64,000 nt of DNA from Sphagnum compactum. Its lineage: Eukaryota > Bryophyta > Sphagnopsida > Sphagnales. Below the pieces are notes generated by a model. That model was not told the DNA's origin. It ran no database searches and saw nothing but the letters and a program-made list of their open reading frames with translations. Shown here one piece after another: positions 11,330 to 23,784 of the stretch (within the stretch, counting starts at the first letter, position 1; each line of letters opens with the position of its first letter). Location of the stretch: NCBI GenBank assembly GCA_965153455.1, contig OZ234498.1, positions 5,952,001-6,016,000 of the forward strand. The letters run 5' to 3'. The position numbers were made by a program, and so were the translations under genes.

Positions 11330-11624
11330 AACAAGGGGTGTGTGTCACACTATGGCCTTGCCATTTACATCAAAAAGTATCTTAAGGCAAAAGAAGAAGA
11401 ATTATGGAAACTCAATTATATTTCACCATGCAAAAATATACCTAATCATCTTCACAAAAAATCCTCTCAAAGGTACCAAAATCCTTCAAGATATCATAAC
11501 TCTAGAATAACTAATCTCAAGTTTCAACGCAAGCCAAAATAATATCATCTTTTGGGAAATCCTCATATAAAAATAGACCTACTACCTGATCCCTTAAGCT
11601 ACTATACTCTACAATGAATCTAAA
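11330..11624. repeat. Dispersed repeat, copy 1 of a 295-bp family
   Basis: It is clearly homologous, in the same orientation, to 60541-60834. Shared runs include AGTATCTTAAGGCAAAAGAA, TCCTTCAAGATATCATAACT and CCCTTAAGCTACTATACTCT. Copy 2 abuts Ty1/copia pol remains, so this copy may be a detached piece of the same element (an LTR or untranslated segment). Neither end shows a target-site duplication that I can define. Confidence 0.85.
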
Positions 11625-11884
11625 CACCATGACAACAACAGTTGGCGAACAATGCCAACAACAACAGTTGGCGACCGCATGCTTGGCCACTTGGCGATTT
11701 GGATCAGCTTTCTGAGTTGTCCCGCATTAACACTTTCGCCCGCAAAATCCTCTTCTGCACTACCCACTCGCAGACAAACAAGCGAACCTCTCGGAACACA
11801 AGAAATCGAGCAAAATACACACCACGACGAAAACTGCGGATGATCGGCCATACATCGCAACAGCAATCAGCCACTGCAAGCGAG

Positions 11885-11926
11885 CGAGCGAGAGAGAGAG
11901 AGACGCACACACACACACACACCCCC
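11885..11926 (+). repeat. (GA)n(CA)n microsatellite
   Basis: GCGA units pass into GAGA and then into CACA. It lies about 600 bases upstream of the VPS41 start, in its 5' flank or leader. Confidence 0.9.
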
Positions 11927-12530
11927 CGACGAGAAGCGATGATCGTCTCCATGACAAAAGACCTGTAACACATACGAAATCATCATCGAGCAAAAGAGCG
12001 CATCGGCGAGAAGATCGCAACAGCAATCAGTCAGCCAGCAAGTGGAGTCGAGAGATAGATACCGATGATGATGAGAAGTGATGGTCATCATCTCCAGGAG
12101 AAGAGAACTCGGAACAACATTATGTTTAGACGCGAATCAGCAAACATCATCATTCCAGAGAGAAGAAGAAGATGAAGAAGAAGAAGGGAAGTGCTGCTAA
12201 AGACTCCTGTTTTCCTGAAGACAATTGCGGAAGACTTGAGAGAAGAAGAGCCAACAAGACTGTATCTTTCTGCATCAGTTTCTCGCTGCCTTCTCTCCCG
12301 GGATCCATTGTCCAATTCTTGTTGGATCTGCAGATGTGATCGCGGTTTTGGTAGTTTCTAGGTGTTTCTTTTTTGTGGATCTGCGTAAACTCAAAGCTTT
12401 TGGTTAGTGGGTTTTGCGCGGAGCAATTGTGATGACAAAAAACTATTTTTGGAGCATTAGGTTTCGAGAGGAGGAGCAGAAGCGAGAGCTCTGATGCTTG
12501 TGCCTGAATGCACAACTGCTTCTTTCTTGG

Positions 12531-15500
12531 ATGCAAAGCTTGCGGGTTCCCGAGTCCACAGGGGCGACGGCGGCGCCGGCGGCGGCCCCAGCTCTGGATT
12601 CCTCACCGATAATGTCTCCTGTTGTGCCGGCCGTGAACCGCCCTTCAAGTCCCTTGTTGCAAGATGGTGGAGAAGGGGATGATGAGCTTGGGGATGACGA
12701 CGATTCTCTCTCGCGGGACGACGACGACGACGAGGGGGAGGAAGAAGAGGAGGAGCCGCGGCTCAAGTATCAGAGACTGGGAGGGAGTGTGCCTTCGCTT
12801 CTTTCTTCGGATGCTGCTTCCTGCCTCACTATTGCGGAGCGCATCATCGTCCTCGGAACTCATGACGGAAGTGTGCACTTGCTCGACTTTCAAGGCAACC
12901 AGGTTCTGTCCTCTGTTTCTCTGTTTCTTCCCACCCCCCACCCCCCCTGCTCTCTCTCTCTCTCTCCTTTCCCACATGCACACTCTTTCTCATTCCAGAA
13001 TTGTTACCTTTGAATGTCTCAAATCAGGATCACAAATGAGGGTTGCCCACAAGAGAAACAGGCATTTGATGGTGCTGCTTTGGAAGTGGGATACTGCTTC
13101 CAGACTTTCATTCAGAAGAACTGAGCATCTGTTGAATTCAGAAAAAAATCTGCCTCGTGGAACCAACATATACCTTTGCCTCAAGAACCAACAAAAACCC
13201 TGTTGTTTTGGTGTATGCTTTCAATCATATGTGGAAATGTTTTTAGGTCTTTTTGAAGTTCAAATTTGCAGTTGTGATCCTCCACTTGTTGGGGCTGCAG
13301 GTAAGAGAGTTTCGCCATGTGCACACAGCAACAGTGAACGAGGTGAGCATTGATTCAGATGGGGAGTTTGTTGGAAGCTGTTCAGATGATGGAACAGTGG
13401 CGGTTAGTAGCTTGTACACAGATGAGAAGGAGAAGTTTGAATACCACCGACCCATGAAAGCTGTTGCACTGGATCCGGAGTACTCTCGCAAGAAGTCAAG
13501 GCAGTTTGCAGCTGGAGGATTAGCAGGACAGCTTCTCTTCATCAGCAAGGGCTGGTTTGGACACCGAGAACAAGTAATTCGTGTTTATTTTTCTACTCTA
13601 GAGTATATACCCACAAACAAAATGCGCAAGAGTCTTGATCTGTTAAAAATGGAGAGCAACTGTGTGATATGGGAATGCAGTTAGAGGGAAAATAGGTGTG
13701 TTGATGCAGAGCTGTATTGGATGTGCCAGGTGCTGCATTCAGGAGAAGGAACCGTGCATGTGGTGAAATGGCGGACAAGTCTGATTGCTTGGGCCAATGA
13801 TGCAGGAGTGAAAGTCTATGACACAGCTTCATCTCAGCGTATCACTTTCATTGAGCGTGTTGCTTGTGGTAGCCTTCTACGCCCTCAGCTGGTTTGGCAG
13901 GTCTGCCACGTTCTTTTTCCCCGTTTCTTGGTCACAGGTCTGCCTTTCTATATAAAGAAGCATGGGCTAGTTTGAAGTGACACAATCTGATGGGAAAAGT
14001 TGCATGCATGTATCAGGATGACACGGTGCTGATCATAGGATGGGCTGACTACATCAAGATTGCAGTTGTGAAGACTCGAGGGTGGGATGGAACAAAAGGG
14101 ACATTGGGGCCAGGGGCAAAATATGTTGAGATATTGTCAGCATTCCAGACAGATTATTATGTATCTGGGCTAGCTCCATATGGTGATGCTCTTGTGGTAC
14201 TGGCTTACCTTCCTAACAAGGAGGATGGGCAGACTAATTCTCACCTGGAGTCAGCATTTCCAAGACAGGTAGCAGCTTCTGGCAACTCCAGTATCCGTGC
14301 ATGAACAAGCTACTTCTGCATAGTGGTGTGGTTCACTATGCCTTCTTAGATGACATGATGCACGGGAGAGGGGGAAATCACCATAACTAGTCACAAATCC
14401 CAAGCAGAAAGTTTTTTCTCTTTCTGATTGTCACTGCCTCCTTCAGTGATCAGGCTTGAGGGTTGACTATGGCAGGGACATGCACAACGGCCAGAAGTGC
14501 GTATTGTGACATTCAAGAATGAAGAGCTGGCCACTGATGCTCTTTCCATTCATGGCTATGAGCACTACAAGGCCAAAGATTATGTGCTTGCTCATGCTCC
14601 ATTTACCGGTATGGTTTCTTGCTTTGTAACTCATTTGGCAGAACAGCATTGACACTGTTTGTTGCAGTTTCTTTGTCATGGGCACTTGCACATCTACGAT
14701 CCTGTAGTTGCATTGTAATCATGGAATCCATTTATCCTGAGATTGAGTGAGATCTATGTTGAGCAGAACTTTTTGGACTGCTTCCTTCCCATCTGTACAT
14801 GTTGGTTTCAGTAGTAGGTGTCATACTGAGATTTAAGACCACAGATTTCATGGTGGCAGTTTCTGTGTGATATGGGATGGGAAAACTGGATGAATGATGG
14901 TTAAGCGATATATTTGAGCATGAAAGATTGTTGAATGTCCACAGCATGAAAGATTGTTGAATGTCCAGTTTGCTTCCTTTTGCTCCATGGAAGCATTGAA
15001 GATAACTATTGCTGGCATATGGGTGTTTGCTGCGCCAGGAAGCAGTATAGCAGGAGGCCAATGGGCAGCTGGAGATGAACCTCTGTACTACATTGTCTCT
15101 CCTAAGGATGTTGTCGTTGCAAAACCAAGGTTTTTTCTATTTTCAAAGATTTGCTGACTGTATTTGCTGTAATGAGTTTTTCAGCTGATCTTGTTGCTGT
15201 TGCTTTCTTGTTCTTTCAGCTTCTCAGTTAACATCACTTCAGCTTTTTAAGGGAATGGAATGTCCTCAACTTTTCTCCTGATATGTGGAAAGGTGCCAGG
15301 AGGGCTGTGTGAAGTGCAGGCTAACATTTAAAAGTAGAGGAAATGCAGAGCTTACAGTTGAATAGATTCTGTGCTATTGCAGGGATGCAGATGACCATGT
15401 GAAATGGTTGCTTCAACATGGGTTTCATGAAAAGGCCTTAGCCGTGGTGGAGGAAGGGAAAGCCAGGACAGAGCTTTTGGAAGAGGTATATGTACAGAGA

Positions 15501-18500
15501 AGCAATTTTTTTCCCATCTCAAAAAGTTCCTGGCAGTGGTTTCCAGTGTAGTTATTGTCAATTGTGGGTAACTATTCCACGCTTTTAGTAGATCATCAAG
15601 GATGATTCCTATTGCAAATCTTTGGCTTGATTCTAAGGCCATGGCAATATTGAAGAGTATATTGGAGGTTCTGTAAATAAGGGAGTGCATTGGGCATTTG
15701 GGGCGACTTTTATAGGCAAAAGGGGACTGATATCAGGGCAAGGGTATAGGTGGGTTCAAGGTATTTGGATCATTTGCTATTGGAGCGTCAATATGCTCAA
15801 GCTGCTGCCCTTTGTCCAAAGCTTCTGCATGGATCTGCACCAGCCTGGGAGAGGTACAGAATTGTTGTTTTTGATGGATTCTTATGCTTTGGAAGCTGAA
15901 GCTCCATCTCTCTTCCCTTTGTCTTGGAGAGTGCTTACTTATCCCAAATGGCTAAAAGATTAGTGTATGCTTTTTATTGCAGTAACCTATTTGCATATAT
16001 TAGGTGCTTATCATCAGCAGAGCAAAGTTATAGTAGCTTGCACCTTAAAGCTGCATCTGCCAGTTTAGAGTGTGAACATCTAGACCACTTCTTCCATATT
16101 CAGTGACAACCCATGCTCTACCACAGCTGCATCTCATTCACTGTAATGCTGGCTGATGTTGGTATGGTACTAGAGGAAGCTGTTACCAGATTGTAAGCTT
16201 GTCCACCTTGTGGCATGAATACCCTATCTATGGATTGCAATCACAGCATCCCAAAAAGGATGTGAAAGTCTGGGAAGGAAAAGAAGTCCATCAAAGTATA
16301 ACATGCAGCCCTCTTGTTGTGCTCTGGAGGACAGATGGGTATTCCACTTTGCACATTTGCGGCAACTGCCTTGTCTGGCCCCTTACATTCCAATATCAAA
16401 TCCCCAGCTTCGTGACACTGTTTATGAGGTCCGTTTCAATCCATACTCTTTTTACAACAGAGCAGAGGCATTTATTTTATCAAGTGCCCTAACTAGTGTG
16501 TGTGATGGTTGTGGAGTCCTCCAGGTTGAAGTGCACATTTTGGTTCTTAAGGGGTTAAATTACTCTGTAATTGTGTTGATTTAGCTTTCTATAATACATT
16601 AGTGAAAAGCTGATTAGTTTGGTGTCAGAGTATCTCTTGAAAAGGTGATTAATTGTGCACATCTGACATCATTGACAGGTTGTGCTCAATGCATTGGTCA
16701 CAAATCCAGCATATCATGAGCAGTTGGTAACCATAATTAAGGCATGGCCATCCAATATCTATTCAGTTCCAACCATCATTTCAGCCATTCAGCTGCAAAT
16801 AAGCACGGGCTCCAAGTCTCCCTTGTTGAAAGAGGTCAGAACCTTGCCCACTTTCAGGGGTTTGGAGCGAGTTTGAGGTTCACTGGCATAGTTTATCTTG
16901 AGTTGAATGTATGTTCACTTCTTGTCAAATACTTGATCTAATGCAAACAGATTTGGATCTGACATTCCTTAACTTTTTCCATGATGATTCAGGCATTGGC
17001 TGAACTCTATGTACATGATATGCAATATGAAAGAGCTCTTGCCATCTATGTGGAGGTATCTTCTTAGCTTCCTACTTGTTCCAGCATTTGGCAGTCTAGA
17101 TTTTACAGAGTTGGGATCTCATCCCAAAATACATACAGTCAGCTTGTCTCCAATTTGTTGCTTTCTTCTCAATCTGCATTGATGTATAGATGTTGGAATC
17201 TAGGAAGGTCACCTAATGGCTTCTGGTTGAATGTGTATTTTCTGCTGAAACAGCTCCAAAAGCCATATGTGTTTGACTTCATACAGCAGCACAATTTATA
17301 TGCAGCAATTCATGATAAAGTACTTTCCTTTACCTACCCTCTTGCTTTTCCTGTGTTGCTTTCCTGAAGAAGCTATTGTCATGTGCTTCTTATAGGTTTG
17401 CTTGCTGGATCCCTCTATAATTGTATGACTCCCATGTTAGCTAGTCATTGCTATCCATGGTGGAGGGGATGGTCTCATACTTTGTGATTGACACTCATAA
17501 GGCTATGACTACCCATTCTTGTCCTTTTAGATTTAGAGTTGCTGGAACTGACACAATGGTTACCTTCAACATGCTATTTTTATATCGTAGATTTTTCTCC
17601 GCAATCTCATAGATAAGTGCTTGCTGAATTCATGTCATGGTGGACTTGATGGGATAGGTTGTACCATTGATGAGATTGGATGGAAAGCGGGCAGTTCAGT
17701 TACTGGTGAACCAAAGCAACAGAATTGAACCCTCAGAAGTGGTTTCACAGTTGCAAACAGGAGGGGCTGATGAGAATCTCAGAAAATATTTGCATTTATA
17801 TCTCCATGGCTTGTTTGAGAAAGATCCCAATGTGGGAAAGGACTACCATGGCCTGCAGGTCTAGCTTCAACTGTTTTTGTGTTTTAATCTCTGCATCATC
17901 TGCTACTTTTGGTTACTACTTACTGCTGAAAAAGGAGCCTGCTCCTGAACTATCAGAAGACTTAAAACATGTTTTGGTCAGAGAGACCAAACAATGTTGT
18001 GGTCGACATACCCTACAAACTTATGATGACAAAGATTTGCTCACTATTTATCTTCCTCAGTTTGCAGCCCACTCAAAATCGAGGAAAACTTGGAAACTTA
18101 GCATATCTATGACTCTGTGCAGGTGGAGCTTTATGCAGACTATGAGCCACGTTTGCTTCTTCCTTTCTTGCAAAGCAGCCATCACTATACCCTTGACAAG
18201 GTAATCTGTGAGCTAAAACTCTTTGATTCCTGAAAGTTCTCATGATCTCAGCACAGAAACTTCTTGTGAGAATTGTGGACAGCATAATGGTCGTTGGATC
18301 TCCCCTACAAGTGCATATGGCTTGGTTTTAACAGGAGGGAAAATCTGGGTTTTGTTGAAATGTCCATTGGTTTGGGGTGCTCTTTGCAGGCTTATGAGGT
18401 GTGCACTAAAAGGGGCTTGACCAAAGAGAGAGTCTTCATACTGGGACGAATGGGCAATATCAGGAAGGCACTAGCACTTATTGTCAATGAATTGCAGGAC

Positions 18501-19945
18501 ATGCAACAGGTACAGAAATTGCAATTATCAGAAACACTATCTAATAAGATGTCTGCAAAGACTTTGAAACTTTTTACATTCCTGTAAATCTCATTTCAAA
18601 AAAGATGTCTGATTCCTTGAGTTGGAATGCATCTATCATAACTTCCATACTGTGTCAGCAAATTAGAAAGTGATGTCGAGTTTGCAAAGTGCGGGCAAGT
18701 GACCTTTTATCAGGGGAATACACTTGGCAGGCAGTGAGCTTTGTTCGATCACAGGCTGATGAAGAGCTTTGGGAGGAACTTATCAACCAGAGTATGCACA
18801 ATCCAGCAATGGTATGGTCGACCTGAAGACATTCATTCATTGAGCCATCTGTTAAGAGATTTTTATCACAGAATTTTAATACTTACACCCCCCAAGTTTG
18901 GCAATGCCCCATTTTGGCAAGCTTGAAGAACACTGTTTTCACAGAATTAAACAGTCTGGATGATAAGGTTGTCCCTTACAGAAGTCACTGTGGTTTTGTG
19001 TTTCAGATCGGCTCATTGCTAGAGAATACAGTAGGCCATATTGATCCTCTCCATGTGGTTGACAAGGTTCCTGCTGGCATGCCAATCCCTCGGTAACTCT
19101 CTTCTTGTCACTAAACTTGACCACCATGATTACATCTTGTTGACCACAGTTCCCAAAAGTTTGCATCAATATATACAGCTTTCTGAGGGCTCATCCCCAT
19201 TCAAATGGCCTCAGGTTACGGGATCGGCTTGTGAAAATCATCACTGATTATAGGACAGAGACTTCACTTCGGGCAGGCTGCAATGATATACTCAAAGTAA
19301 GTGAATTTCACATGGACCCTTCTTCACATTAGAGATTGGTTACTCATGAAAAAATTACTCATGCTTGATTTTGCCCTGTATCCTCATTGGTAACAGGCTG
19401 ATTGTGTCAACCTGCTGGTTCGGTATTATGATGAGGCACGCCATGCAATAAGGGTTGGAGGCTCAGAATTTGACACTGGTGTTCGGGGCCTTGCAAGTGC
19501 AAATGGAGGGGAATCTAAAAGAGCGAATGGAGCAAGCACAAGTGGAGGGAAGGGTGGCAGCAAGGGTGGACGAATTCCAAATAGCATTGGTGGTAGTGGC
19601 CGTTGTTGTATCTGCTTTGATCCTCTTGCATTACAGAAGGTTGCTGTGGTAGCCTTCTTTTGCACCCATGCATACCACGAAACATGCCTGCATGATACAT
19701 CTGGCATTGTGAGCTCTGAACAAGAAAGAGACAATGGACCCCAGAAATCTGGGTCAGGGATGAATGAGACAGCATCTGATCCAAGGGAAAGTAGTGGAGA
19801 CTTATCTGATCCTGCCCCTTTGCGTTGCATCCTCTGTACTACAGCAGCGTCCACCAAGCGAAAAAGTGGAGTCAATGGGTTTGAGAGAACTGTACCAATG
19901 GCAAGTGCAAGTTCTCCTGTTTGGGGTTCTGGAGGTGTGACCTAA
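12531..19945 (+). CDS. VPS41: VPS41, HOPS complex subunit
   Basis: VPS41 is the Rab7/effector-facing subunit of the HOPS tether that drives late endosome and vacuole fusion. Exons: 12531-12902, 13301-13573, 13730-13900, 14017-14268, 14476-14608, 15039-15129, 15383-15485, 15750-15853, 16335-16428, 16679-16834, 16993-17055, 17254-17319, 17658-17858, 18123-18200, 18390-18509, 18731-18811, 19007-19092, 19215-19296 and 19397-19945. All phases close to 1024 residues, against about 980 in Arabidopsis. Domains: an acidic Asp/Glu leader, then PRLKYQRLGGSVPSLL opening the N-terminal beta-propeller (GTHDGSVHLLDF, GSCSDDGTVAVSS, YHRPMKAVALDP, VKWRTSLIAWANDAGVKVYD), then a helical clathrin-repeat region. 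A C-terminal RING-H2-like domain has CCICFDP (Cys912 onward), CTHAYHETC and CILCTTA. The start is uncertain: ATGs at 12531 and 12612 are both in frame. Intron 1 uses a GTTCTG donor. No lesion is seen. Confidence 0.95.
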
Positions 19946-21548
19946 CACCTCATATTTTCTTAAATACTTGGCTTATTTGAACAGTATTTCAACTAATGAA
20001 GAATGCCAGTCAGTTGCTGCTGTTGTGCAACCCATTGTTCCTGAGCAAGTTTCACTTCAATCCAACTGACGTGGAGCCAGGGGACAGCACTGTTAGCTCA
20101 TGTTTACAACAGATTCACCAAATCTTCATCAGTCCACACAGGTTTTTATCAAGAATCCTTTCCAACTACCATCAACAAGCCTATCCAAGTTTGAAGAAAT
20201 TTTTCAACTCAGGGAGTTGTCTCAAGTGAAGAAAATTTTCAATCCAGGAAGTTGAGACAAGTATGTATCTACTGAACTTCAACAGATGCCATAAAGCCCT
20301 CTCTTGAGCATTATCTCAGGTTTCATGTGAATGTATCCTGGATTAGGGTGAATGTCTTGAGCTCTTGACCTTTCAGGGGAAAGTCAGTTGCTTCAAGACC
20401 CACATTGATCATGTAGTCTCCTATGGGTGTAAAGGAAATAACTTGTGGAGAACTCTCTCTTGTCGTTCGTATGTGCTAATGCCTCTTACTGCACCTAACA
20501 TCACATCATGACAGTCTTCATGTTGCTTTTGGAAATGTGACAGAAACTCAAGTAAACATCATGACAGTCTTCATGTTGGCTCCAGAAATGTGACAGCAAC
20601 TCAAGACACAGATGTTTGCATAGTGGGGTTTTGCCCAAAATTTTGGACATGTCTTGTTATATACTCATCTGCACCCACTGTGGGGAGCTGACGAAATGGG
20701 GAGCTGCTAAAAGTCAGTGGAGAGTCATAGCATGAATTGTCCTTCATTTCATGGAGGCACAAAACTGAAGTGACCTTATGTTGTAGAGCCTGATTCTGTC
20801 CCAATAACAAAGGGGAGAAAAAGACAACTTTCTCATCAACCAACCAATCTCATCTGAACCTGTGATTGACTGTTAGGCCACGAGTTACACATAATAACCT
20901 CTGAGCTTCGTTTCATTAGCAATCTACAATGGAGTGCAAGGTACAAAATTCGGCCCTCATGACCTAATGATTCCATAACCCCATTGCTTCTTGAATGAAA
21001 ATTGAATAGATTCTCTCTTTTTCGATGAAAATAGGGTGTCTCAATTTTCATTTATGGTTGGTTTGGTTTTGCCTGATAATGAGCTCAAGAGGATCCACAT
21101 TGCATCTCCCAGAGATCAAGAGGAGTGACAAAATATATGATATAGAGACTACTAGGTAGGGTAAAGCCCCAGGATGGGTGCTTTACAGAAATCAGGGATG
21201 CAGATGTTGGAGCCAAGAGAGTCCCAAATTTTTGTAAAGCTCGCATCCGTGGGCACGACATAAAATTCGGGCGCCACTTCTTCATTCATTTTATTTTCCC
21301 GTGACTTTAAATTTTTCCTTGTTGACAATCCTCTGTTTTTGTAAAGGCTGCCAACCATAATACACTTTGGAAGAGTATCTCCTGAAATACACTGCAAAAA
21401 TGTTGCCAGGTTTTTACAGTAATGTAAGAACATGAGCCCTCGAATCTTATGATTTGGCTAGACTCTCCCTACTTTGAGTGGATAGAGAGGGTAGAAATTG
21501 GGGGATCTATATTACAACCAATATCTGCATCAAAGCTAACAAAATAAA
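19946..21548. other. 3' flank of VPS41, no gene seen
   Basis: This includes the probable VPS41 3' UTR. A direct tandem duplication with a 53-bp period (CATCATGACAGTCTTCATGT, then GAAATGTGACAG) lies at 20504-20605. No protein family was recognised. Confidence 0.55.
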
Positions 21549-21761
21549 GGTGTGTTCACACATGGTGTTAAGGACTCTTAGTGTTGAGTCCGTTATCACT
21601 AGACTAGTCATTTAAGACTTAAACTTACTTATCATGAAGATTTTTATGTTAAACTAACATTCACTTAACATTGAGCTATCGTCCATTTAACATTGGGTGC
21701 CACCTAGGATGCCACCTAGATTTACATTCAACATTGATTTAACATCAAGTGTGAATGCACC
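21549..21761. mobile_element. MITE, copy 1 (213 bp)
   Basis: It begins GGTGTGTTCACACATGG and ends CAAGTGTGAATGCACC, so the ends are inverted repeats of about 23 bp. It is colinear and of equal length with 32667-32879. Shared internal runs include AACATTCACTTAAC, GGTGCCACCTAGGATGCCA and GACTAGTCATTTA-like sequence. It carries no coding frame, so it is a non-autonomous DNA transposon. A target-site duplication is not evident, so the superfamily is unassigned. Confidence 0.85.
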
Positions 21762-22187
21762 ACAACTAACATACCCAACATGATGCTACCATGACATTCA
21801 ATATCAACTGTACTTGCCACATCAATTTTGACAACACCGTTTAGATACAAGATCATATAAACCTATGAAATTATATTACAACAAAGCACTACACACAAGA
21901 ATAGAATATTGAAAAGGAAAAGACACAAATGCTATCTTACTAGCTAACACAAAAATAACACATGCACAGACATTAAACTCCCATAGGCCAAAAAATAAAT
22001 ATCATGGATGTCTAGATTTAAGAAAGTGTCTAGCTTTCAAAGGCAACCTACCCTAAACACCTTTGGCCCTTGGGTGGAAATTTTGTAGCCGGCCTTCAAC
22101 CTTCACAATATAGGAGACTTCCCAATTGCCTTGGAATTTTAACTCCAAATGAAATTTATCTAAAGCACACAAATGTGAAATTTTGAC

Positions 22188-22285
22188 TACTTCAATGTAG
22201 GAAAAAAAAAGTTCTACGTGTTCATTACAGGTAGATTTTTCCTACATTGAAGTAATCAAATCTACCTGTAACGAACTGGTAGAAC
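22188..22285. repeat. Two interleaved inverted repeats (A-B-A'-B')
   Basis: Arm A, 22188-22206, is perfectly complementary over 19 bp to A', 22236-22254. Arm B, 22211-22238, is complementary to B', 22258-22285, at 25 of 28 positions. The arms alternate, so both hairpins cannot form without a pseudoknot-like topology. Confidence 0.9.
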
Positions 22286-22339
22286 TTTTTTAGTGTATGT
22301 GGAGGACACCTTATCCTCATCCCTATTTCTGCTGCAACA

Positions 22340-22404
22340 GAGGAGGCACCTTTAGCATAATTTTGAGAAGAGGAGGCTCAATGCTATGCATCAGGTGCCT
22401 CCTC
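22340..22404. repeat. Hairpin with 12-bp perfect arms
   Basis: GAGGAGGCACCT at 22340-22351 is complementary to AGGTGCCTCCTC at 22393-22404, and imperfect pairing extends inward to AGCATA/TATGCAT. No gene is nearby; the stretch 22286-23784 otherwise shows nothing I can name. Confidence 0.8.
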
Positions 22405-23784
22405 TCCTTCTCAAACAAAATTGAAGCCTTCAAAATTCCACCAGATCTTTACACCAGATAAGGACCTTGAAGTGGGCACTTCTGGGAATTCAGGTCCCGC
22501 CTCATGCTGGGCCCTCATTCCTAGAACAGCCCCATTCTCAGTCCTTATCCTACACACAATGCACAATATGAAACAAAGATTGCCACCAACACAAATAAGA
22601 TTAAGAGTGCCTATGGTTTTACCGTAGGAAATTAGCTAAGGCCGACAGTTTGCAATTTCCCACTGAACAGGCTGGAGACCCCACCATACTGGCCTGCCCT
22701 GCACGGGCATTTCACAAATCTAAATACCCACCCCCAGTTCAACCCTTCAGTAGAAAGAACCTTGGCAGTATTTAGTAGTTGTTCGAGAAGATTCTTAGTT
22801 AAATCACTCCAATGATTTTCACTTGACTATATCTAGACCCCTGTTGTCTCTCCTCAACTTGATCACCTAGTTCACCTTGAGGTTCACACTTAGTTAAATC
22901 TCTAATTTCTTTTGAAATAATTTAACCTTCCACTAATGTTTTCATGTGACTTTAAACCTTGCACAATCCTCTCCAAAGTTCCAAAACATGAAGCTCATCC
23001 ACACTTACATGGGATGTGAGAATAATGCATGGAGTTGAATGATAAGCCTTTGACTACTAGGTACCCAAACACAACTGATCTGCACTTTCCATTTGGCAAA
23101 TCAAGCCCAGTTGTAACTCTAGTAATGAGGAGGACTCCAAGGGGCCTCATACTTGCCACATTTGGTACTGGGCTCATAAGGGCAGTCACTGCACCCAATG
23201 GTCAAAGACTGGCTGCTGAGTTAAAATTTAATTTCAGTTACACAAAGCTTGTACAATTTACACTACAATGGATTCACTATACAGGAGGATGTGAATACAG
23301 ATCAACGTTATCCTAGGTCAAAGCATTTTGAATTACACACTGCAGTGGCATTCAAGTGTGAAAAGAACATTAAGCATCTTGGATGCTTCTGAGTAGCCAC
23401 TTAGGGGCAAAATAATGCAAAGTTCTCACACTAGGTACCTCAACTTTTGAAGTATGCTGAAGTGGAGTTCATATGGCTGTTTAGAGCAAGGTTACACCAT
23501 CACTCCACCATGTTCAGGGAACACAAAAGGGTCCAACTGAAAGGCAGGACCTGCAACCATAAGTAATCTCCAACATGACCCTCTGTGTTCTGATCCAACC
23601 TCCATTCACTTGGAAGCTTAATGTTGAATCCCTTTGGAATGATCAGGTGCTGCAACATCATGATGCTATAACAAAATTGCATCTCTTTAGTACACAAGGC
23701 TGTTGGATCCAAGAAGGCTGTATAGTCCATCATCAAATGGAGGTTCTTGATACTGGAGGTTCTTTCCTGTGTTCCTTGCTATCT

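Noticed and set aside
19426-19875. 149-residue minus-strand open frame with proline-rich product
   Set aside because: It is the shadow of VPS41 exon 19 with its RING-like cysteines on the plus strand.
22995-23316. Open frames on both strands near 23.0-23.3 kb
   Set aside because: No recognisable motif, no splice partners, and composition like the surrounding intergenic DNA.
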